Positions 57,897 through 64,000 of a stretch of 64,000 nucleotides of DNA are shown here, one piece after another. Source of the stretch: Hemibagrus wyckioides (taxonomy: Eukaryota > Chordata > Actinopteri > Siluriformes > Bagridae); the NCBI RefSeq assembly GCF_019097595.1, contig NC_080711.1, positions 21,042,928 to 21,106,927 on the forward strand. The letters are read 5' to 3'. The notes beneath the pieces are model-generated. The model saw only the letters and a program-made list of their open reading frames with translations, did no database searches and was not told the origin of the DNA. The position numbers and the translations under genes were made by a program. The first letter of the stretch is position 1, and every line of letters starts with the position of its first letter.

Positions 57897-58150
57897 ATGG
57901 GGCTCAGAATCATTCAGCAGAGCATTTTTATACTCCTCTTAACACAAGGCATCTGAGACTTACTCATACATTTTCCACTCAGTGTAAGATTTAATGCATT
58001 AATAATTACTTTTGATAGTTTTATACGGCAGGTTTTTGCAGTGATGAGATCAGACTGGACCAGTCTCCTGCTGTGGTAAAGAGACCTGGAGAAACTGTGA
58101 AGATCTCTTGTAAGATAAGTGGATATTCTATATTACTGTGCCCGAGAAGC
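57897..58150 (+). pseudogene. ighv: S28: family F IGHV pseudogene with CDR1-to-FR3 deletion
   Basis: Leader 57897-57948 (MGLRIIQQSIFILLL). The expected GT donor is GC (GGCATC). Exon 2 from 58032 reads [19 protein letters not shown] and VKISCKISGYS, then joins straight to the last bases of FR3 (TATTACTGTGCCCGAG) out of frame. CDR1, FR2, CDR2 and FR3 are gone. Confidence 0.88.
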
Positions 58151-58189
58151 CACAGTGACTGCATCTGAGGAAGCAGCTGTACTAAAACC
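58151..58189 (+). other. 23-RSS of S28
   Basis: CACAGTG 58151-58157, 23-bp spacer, ACTAAAACC 58181-58189. Confidence 0.82.
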
Positions 58190-58603
58190 AGACACACATT
58201 TTCACACAGTGCTTATTTTGAACAAGTCACATGTACTGTTATCATTTATCTATTATGGTCTAAGGTTATTGAAAAGCTCAGTTAGATTTTGTTTACAATT
58301 GATTATATTACAATCCAGAAATAAATAAATGTGTATTATTCTTACCCACCATTCAGACTCTCTAAAGACCAAGTGATACCATTTCTGATCACCCATTATA
58401 TCTGTACTTTTATACTGTAAGTTTGAATTTAACAATGTTCATATTCTGGTTCTCTAAATGACTCTAAATAATTTGCAGATAAATTTCTCCCTCTGCATCT
58501 GCAGGTTTTATGTGTTCAGGAGTCCACATGAGATCAAATGTCTCAGCTCTCATAAATAGAGAACCAAAACTACAGGAATTAGAGGTGTAAGGATATATAT
58601 ATA

Positions 58604-59250
58604 CTGTAAATAAAAATATAATTTCTTAGTATCATGAGACAATAATCATGATTATATATTCACTCGTTCATATTTTAGGAACTGTGTTATTCGGGTCAGA
58701 GTGCTGGAGCCAGAGTCCATTTCAGGAACACTGAGTGTACAGCCTGGACATGTTACACATTCACACACTCATTCACACCTAGGGGCAATTTAGAGAAGAC
58801 AAGTCACCTGTTTGATTACTGAATCAATTTCTTGAAGTAAATCATTTTAGTCTTTTGAATAATAAGAAGTATAGAAAACAGTTTCACTGTTGAGTTGTTG
58901 ATGGATATTAGATTTCAGCTTTGTCTTCTGCTCACTAGAGATTACAATTCTTCTTTTTTAAAACACCTGATCTAGAATCTTCTCAGCTATTTCTCTCTGG
59001 ATTCATCAGTTAAAGCCTCTAGAGGGCAGACTATACCAGAATGAACATCATGTTCTATTGAACGGTTTGATTATAATGTTAAATGTAGTTCATACTGTTC
59101 AGAAAACACTGCAGTATTTCACCACGTCAGAGTCAAATTTGACATGAGAATAATTTGTGTTAATGTAATTCTCTAGAGTGCAGCTTACACATGACTGATA
59201 ACGACATAAAGGATTGTTTATCTAATTATTATTATTTTCATGTATTATGG
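58604..59250. repeat. Duplicated V-flank block, copy 2
   Basis: Matches 6882-8090 without the transposon-derived insert. Confidence 0.65.
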
Positions 59251-59440
59251 CAGAGATTTTCAACCTGACCATCACAGAAACCAATAATTACATCACAACA
59301 CATATCATTAGTAATAATATCAAACAAATGAACCAATTTCCTTTATTAAATCCATTATTAAACATTAAACTGATATTGAGGCAAAACAGGGTGTGAGTGT
59401 GATTAACAGCTGCAATCAACACAGCCTCTCTGGAATGTTT

Positions 59441-59448
59441 ATGCAAAT
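59441..59448 (+). promoter_or_regulatory. Octamer of S29
   Basis: Perfect ATGCAAAT; no TATA apparent. Confidence 0.75.
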
Positions 59449-59527
59449 CTGCATCTCCTCTTGTAATATTAGCAGCGTGCTGATCTAGAGAGGAAACACT
59501 TCTCATTAGTCTTCCTTCAACACAAAC

Positions 59528-59971
59528 ATGTTAGCTTCAGCTCCACTGCTGCTGCTGGCTCTCGCCCCCTGTGAGTGTTTGGATTGAAGCTTTATTATTT
59601 CATCTGATCCTTTCAGTTCGACATGTCAACCTTTTCTTTTTCTCTTTTCACAGATGTGTTCTGTGCTACTGAGCTCATCCAGCCAGACTCACTGCTTATA
59701 AAGCCAGGAGAGACTTTAACCATCACCTGTAAAGTGTCTGGAGCTTCTATCACTGATAGCAGCAGCCACTATGGAACAGCTTGGATTCGACAACCTGCAG
59801 GAAAAGCTTTAGAATGGATCAATTTAATTTATTATGATGGTGATATTCGTCAAAAAGATTCACTTAAAGAAGTTTGTCATCTCTCGAGACACTTCCAGTA
59901 ACACTGTGACCTTACAGGGACAGAACATGCAGACTGAAGACACAGCTGTGTATTACTGCGCTCGTAATCCA
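59528..59971 (+). pseudogene. ighv: S29: IGHV with an FR3 frameshift
   Basis: Leader 59528-59570 (MLASAPLLLLALAP, donor GTGAGT). Exon 2 59654-59971 reads [20 protein letters not shown], Cys in LTITCKVS, a long CDR1 [26 protein letters not shown]2 LIYYDGDIR. After SLK the frame is off (net loss of two bases near 59866) and meets TAA at 59899. In the restored frame FR3 continues [14 protein letters not shown] to VYYCAR. Everything else is intact, so the loss is recent. Related to family E but with its own leader. Confidence 0.85.
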
Positions 59972-60009
59972 CACAGTGACACGACAAGCTGCAGTGCTGC
60001 ACAAAAACC
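59972..60009 (+). other. RSS of S29
   Basis: CACAGTG 59972-59978, 22-bp spacer, ACAAAAACC 60001-60009. Confidence 0.85.
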
Positions 60010-60680
60010 TCATCACTATTCATTTCTTTAATTAAATAAACAACATTTACCTAGTAACTAATTCCCACATTACAAACACTTACAGTCTAAACACTTAGCT
60101 AATAATTTAACAAAAACTAATACAAAAGTTTACTCAGTTCATTGTTATATGTTGCTGTTTGAAATGAAAAGCGTCTGAATGTCCAGTTAACATTCCACCT
60201 GTTTCACGTTTGAAAGCAGTTTTTACTTCATATAACTAAGTTCAAATGATACTCACAATAATTCCTCCAATAATGTTGAGTTAATAAACACACATGCTAC
60301 TGTATCCCATCACCCTGTCCTTGATTATTTTCATATAGTAACATCATGCCTCCATGTGTTTTATTCCTTACCTATTGTCACTGAGGTCTTCTGCTTCGGC
60401 TGTATTTTTAGATAAAGGTGAAATTATTCTCAATACAGGACTGTTACTGATTTCTGATGCATAGAGAGGACAGTCTTTGTGAACGAAACCATCTTTAACT
60501 GCTCATTATTACACACTCAGCTTCAGTTACAGTGATACACAGTGATGGATTAAAAAGACATGAGATCTAATGAGTAAAGAGCAGTGATGAACCTGACAGC
60601 ATGAAACACACCCAGAGTCTTACAGGAAGCTTTTTCTCATCTCAGCTGTTCCTCTGTGAATGTTTTTATATCTCTAGTGG
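60010..60680. other. Intergenic, S29-S30
   Basis: Includes flank shared with 14.6 kb and 15.3-15.6 kb. No gene. Confidence 0.5.
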
Positions 60681-60687
60681 GTGTGTC

Positions 60688-60695
60688 ATGCAAAT
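60688..60695 (+). promoter_or_regulatory. Octamer of S30
   Basis: Perfect ATGCAAAT. Confidence 0.75.
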
Positions 60696-60797
60696 GAAAT
60701 CCTGTATTTGAACCATTTATGCTGAAACATTCAGCCCAACAACATACCAGCAGTTTGTGTTCATTTACAGCAGCAGGAATCATTTTAATTCTTTGAG

Positions 60798-61219
60798 ATG
60801 GGACTAGGCAGTGTTTTGAGTTACTTTACTCTAGCAATGTTTATTCAATGTTAGTATAATTACATTATTTTTTTAAAAAAAATCTTTCTTTCATTCTTTT
60901 TTTAACGTTAATGTCTCCTATTCTTTTTCAGATTCCTGCAGTCAGACACTGATCCAGTGATCATCAAACCTGATCAGTCTCAAACTGACCTGCACAGCCT
61001 CTGGATTAGACATTAGTGGCTATTACATCTCTTGGCTCAGACAGGTGCCTGGAAAAGGACTGGAACTTGTTGCATATATCTCAAGTGGCAGTAGTGACAT
61101 TACTCTAGCGCTGTTAAGGGACACTTCACCATCTCCAGAGACGACAGTAAGAAGCAGGTGTATCTGCAGATGAACAGCATGAGGACAGAAGACACTGCAG
61201 TTTATTACTGCACTTGATA
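60798..61219 (+). pseudogene. ighv: S30: family C IGHV pseudogene
   Basis: Leader 60798-60849 intact. Exon 2 from 60932 has lost the 10 bases TCTGATCCAG after the first ATCCAG, giving TGA at 60958-60960. Three further bases are lost in the FR1 TCTCATAAACTG stretch. The CDR2/FR3 border is rearranged and the V end reads TGCACTTGA. Paralogue of S12 and S10. Confidence 0.88.
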
Positions 61220-61258
61220 CACAGTGATACTTTACCCTTAGACATCAGTACAAAAACA
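61220..61258 (+). other. RSS of pseudogene S30
   Basis: CACAGTG 61220-61226, 23-bp spacer, ACAAAAACA 61250-61258. Confidence 0.82.
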
Positions 61259-61635
61259 CATCCTTGCTACAGTCACATGACAAACCCACATTTTCATCGA
61301 GAATTCATCAAGGTCAAAGAACCAAACTATTTACAGTGTCTCTGACTGACACACACACCCCAGTGTGACTTTAGAACTATGGAAACATTTTAAAATCATA
61401 TGTTGAAAGTCATTTACCTACTATACACTAAACATTTAACTTAAATATTCATTCTTAAACAAATGCAAACTAATTTAAAAACAGAAGACCATTTCCACTG
61501 TGATTATTAAAACCTGTACAACACCATCATATGTAAATGAATATACAAAATGTTCCCCTTACAGCTACATATAGAGAAATATCAGCCACGGTCACTGTGG
61601 GCTCTGGAGAGTTTAGCACTGCTTTTAGATAAAAG

Positions 61636-62090
61636 ATGTTCCTTCCAGTTCTGCTGCTGCTGGCAGCTTCATCCTGTGAGTTTCACTTCAGTAATGAACT
61701 CAGAGCTGCTAGTAAATTACTGCAGTTATAACCTACTGTACATACATTTTTACTGAAATTGTGACATCTCTTTTTTTCAGATGTGGAATGTGCAGTAGAG
61801 CTCACTCAGGACACCTCAGTGATGTTAAAGCCTGGAGATTCTTTAACCCTCAGCTGTAAAGTATCCGGTTACTCAGTTACTGATAACAGCTACACCACAG
61901 GTTGGATTCGACAACCTGCAGGGAAAACTCTGGAATGGATAAACCACATTTGGGGGGGTGGAAGCATTATTCAGAAAGAGTCTCTAAAAAGCAGGTTCAG
62001 TATTTCTAAAGATGCCTCCAGCAGCACGGTGACTGAGAGGACAGAACATGCAGACTGAAGACACAGCTGTGTATTACTGTGCACGAAGAC
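61636..62090 (+). pseudogene. ighv: S31: family E IGHV pseudogene (2-bp deletion in FR3)
   Basis: Leader 61636-61675, exon 2 61781-62090. YVECAVELTQDTSVMLKPGD, Cys in LTLSCKVS, CDR1 DNSYTTG, CDR2 HIWGGGSII, open through STVT. There GACTGAGAGG (62031-62040) lacks two bases of the GACTCTGAGAGG in S13. The frame then misses VYYCAR. Where S13 has a TGA stop in CDR2, S31 keeps TGG. Confidence 0.88.
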
Positions 62091-62131
62091 CACACTGATG
62101 CATTTCCAAGACAAGTGTCATTACAAAAACA
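62091..62131 (+). other. RSS of S31, irregular spacer
   Basis: CACACTG 62091-62097; best nonamer ACAAAAACA at 62123-62131 gives a 25-bp spacer. Confidence 0.6.
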
Positions 62132-62821
62132 CATGTAGTGTAATCATACACTGAGCTCATGTTTTCATAATCTATGTATTTGTACAAAAAACATAGAGAC
62201 TGAAAAACATTCTCACCAGTTCACAATTAAACAGCATTTACTTATAAATTTAACTTAAGACCAAATTTAATTTTACACCAAAGAACATTTTAATAAGTAT
62301 GTGAATTTATTAACTTCACATACAGTATTTTTGGAAGAGGTTTAATTTTCTTCTTCAGATGACATTAGAGTTGGACACAGTAAAGAACAACCTCCATCAT
62401 AAAGACATGGTTATAAATGACTTAAATGACCACTGATTCATTTGATTAGCTGTTAGCCCTCAAAAGTGTCAGCTCACAAGTTAAGGACTCCTAAGCATTT
62501 ATTTACTGAAGTCAGATGTAAAGCACTGTGCTTTGTTTGTGAAATACAGATTGCTGTTTTTATAAATTACATTTTGAATTGTGACAATGCAACTAAACAT
62601 GCAGAGAAACAAGAGCTTGACTGATGCAGATCAGCGATAGTGCGGTCAGTTAAAGGGCGGCCATAATCTAGCCCTTGTTTGCCATCATCTAAACCCTGTT
62701 TGCTATAATTTTCTGGAAAGAAAAATCAAAATGCAGACTTAAATATAATATAGTTCAGCTATACAGTGAGCAGTGTGTGGTTGTGGATTGAACACCTCCA
62801 TAGTGGTCATGGACACTCCCT

Positions 62822-62844
62822 ATTCAAATAGAGTCGTGTATAAA
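62822..62844 (+). promoter_or_regulatory. Variant octamer and TATA of S32
   Basis: ATTCAAAT 62822-62829, TATAAA 62839-62844. Confidence 0.65.
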
Positions 62845-62939
62845 CAGCATGTTCTTGGCTGCTCTAGTTTCCAGTGAGCTCTGTGATAGATAACACTCCC
62901 ATACACTTTAAATCTGGGTGAAGCAGAACTCAGAGAAGG

Positions 62940-63361
62940 ATGATTTTAGGACAGTATTTTATTGATACTCATTTCATGTAAGTTTGTTTTTTCATGTGAC
63001 GATTACTAGCATTAGAATCATTACAAGATAACATTACCTAGTTGTGCTCTTTTCTTCCAGATTCCTATGTACAGTCCCTGACGTCCTCAGCTTCTGTGGT
63101 AAAGAAACCTGGAGAGTCGGTCACTGTCATGTACTGTGTCTGGATTCTCAATGAGCAGCTACTACATGCACTGGATCCGTCAGAAACCAGGACAAGGACT
63201 GGAGTGGATCGGATACATTGACACTGGCTCTGGCACTACATTCGCTCAGTCACTGCAGGGCCAGTTCTCCATCACTAAAGACACCAGTAAAAACATGCTG
63301 TACCTAGAAGTGAAGAGTCTGAAAGCTGAAGACACGGCAGTTTATTACTGTGCACGAGACT
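62940..63361 (+). pseudogene. ighv: S32: family D IGHV pseudogene with two frameshifts
   Basis: The leader 62940-62977 lacks GT of the GACAGTGTATTTT found in S14, so it is out of frame. Exon 2 from 63061 reads [20 protein letters not shown], then has GTCACTGTCATGTAC for the normal GTCACTCTGTCCTGTAC, another 2-bp loss that also removes Cys23 in frame. Beyond this the V (CDR1 SYYMH, CDR2 [17 protein letters not shown]) is clean. Confidence 0.88.
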
Positions 63362-63397
63362 CACACTGACAACAGACTCCAGAGCTGTACAAAAACT
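63362..63397 (+). other. RSS of S32 with a 20-bp spacer
   Basis: CACACTG 63362-63368, ACAAAAACT 63389-63397. The spacer is 20 bp; S14 has 22. Confidence 0.75.
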
Positions 63398-63898
63398 TAC
63401 ACAAGCACGTCCTCATGAGCTGTAAATATTCCCTCAGCAGGAAGCTGCACCCCAGAGACATTTATTATGAAGAATATCTTTTCACACTCAGATCTTCCTC
63501 TTTATTTCAATTTTTCTAGCAGTTATTAATTAATAATCCCCATGTTATACATCACATTATGATGTCTTTACTTATTTGACTCGAGGCAAATCAGCTCTAG
63601 GACAATGATTCTGATGACTAGTTGTGACTATATACTGTACTATTCATGCTTTTACTCCTCCTATAAGTGATACCAGCTGCAGGAACACTACAGGTCAATG
63701 GTTAATTCCTGAATTTAGAAACACAGAGTCTGTTCAGCAGCACAGAATCTGACGAGAGATCAAACGAAATGTAACATGCATTCTGCAGCATCTCTACTAC
63801 AAACTCCTAAATATAAAAATCATCTGTAGGGGGCAGCAGCACACTTGTTTTCAAGTAGGATTCATGATACTATGAAATCTAACAGCTGAAGGATGTTT

Positions 63899-63906
63899 AT
63901 GCAAAT
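63899..63906 (+). promoter_or_regulatory. Octamer of S33
   Basis: Perfect ATGCAAAT. The TATATAAAA box seen in S15 is not present here. Confidence 0.7.
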
Positions 63907-63970
63907 TTACCCTGCTATCGGTTTCTTGCTCACCAGAAGTGTGTCACACACGACTGAATCAAAGAATTTG

Positions 63971-64000
63971 ATGGAGCTGAGGGTCACTCAGTACCACATC
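63971..64000 (+). CDS. ighv: S33: family F IGHV leader, cut by window end
   Basis: The ATG at 63971 begins MELRVTQYHI, matching the S15 leader. The rest lies outside the window, so function is unknown. Confidence 0.7.
   Translation, partial: MELRVTQYHI

Larger units (their letters stand above)
60530..64000. repeat. Block duplication of S12-S15 (S30-S33)
   Basis: The order family C, E, D, F and the intergenic sequence match 18480-22270. In the first copy C and D are intact and E and F are broken; in this copy C, D and E are broken and F is cut by the window end. Confidence 0.85.

Overview
This 64-kb window is an immunoglobulin heavy-chain variable (IGHV) array from a teleost fish. The evidence is a run of two-exon V segments, all on the + strand, each with an octamer promoter, a short leader exon, a small intron and a V exon carrying Cys23, Trp41 and Cys104. 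Most are followed by a recombination signal (RSS) with a 22-23 bp spacer (CACAGTG ... ACAAAAACC). The dispersed repeats (Tc1/mariner, hAT, L2- and L1-like LINEs, and a SINE-like repeat familiar from otophysan fish) suggest an otophysan, probably a catfish; that species guess is inference. I see no D, J or constant exons, so the window lies inside the V cluster.

I number the V segments S1-S33 from left to right. They fall into seven families by leader and framework. A (leader MFSTSLLLLLAAAS): S3, S9, S11, S17, S25 plus an orphan RSS (S19). B (MISTSLLLLLLAAVHC, with Cys in both CDR1 and CDR2): S2 leader only, S6, S16, S18, S24, plus the related S7 and perhaps the fragment S8. C ([17 protein letters not shown]): S4, S10, S12, S20, S30. 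D ([13 protein letters not shown]): S5, S14, S21, S23, S27, S32. E (MFLPVLLLLAASS): S13, S31 and the looser relative S29. F (MELRVTQYYIFFIML): S15, S28, S33. G (MSWSFLLLLISFVP): S22, S26. Fourteen segments look complete and open (S3, S6, S9, S11, S12, S14, S16, S17, S18, S20, S22, S24, S25, S26). S1 and S33 are cut by the window ends. The rest are pseudogenes or remnants.

Layout. 1-8.2 kb: S1-S5 with L1, Tc1, L2 and hAT fragments. 8.2-23 kb: dense V array S6-S15, including S7 split by a hAT-like element with an 8-bp target duplication and S10, which carries an inverted copy of its own V end. 23-32.6 kb: a V-free island of nested transposons followed by a decayed Pim-like kinase gene. 32.6-36.7 kb: a block ending in S16 that is repeated almost exactly at 49.7-53.9 kb. 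37-46 kb: S17-S21 with a nested L2 and an intact Tc1 transposon. 46-64 kb: foldback element, G-family genes, the second copy of the large block, and a partial repeat of the S12-S15 block (S30-S33).

How it works together: each intact segment is a substrate for RAG recombination. After joining to DJ, its octamer promoter drives the rearranged gene in B cells and the leader directs the chain into the secretory pathway. The window shows birth-and-death evolution: block duplications, flank exchange between families, and repeated loss by transposon insertion, often inside framework 2.
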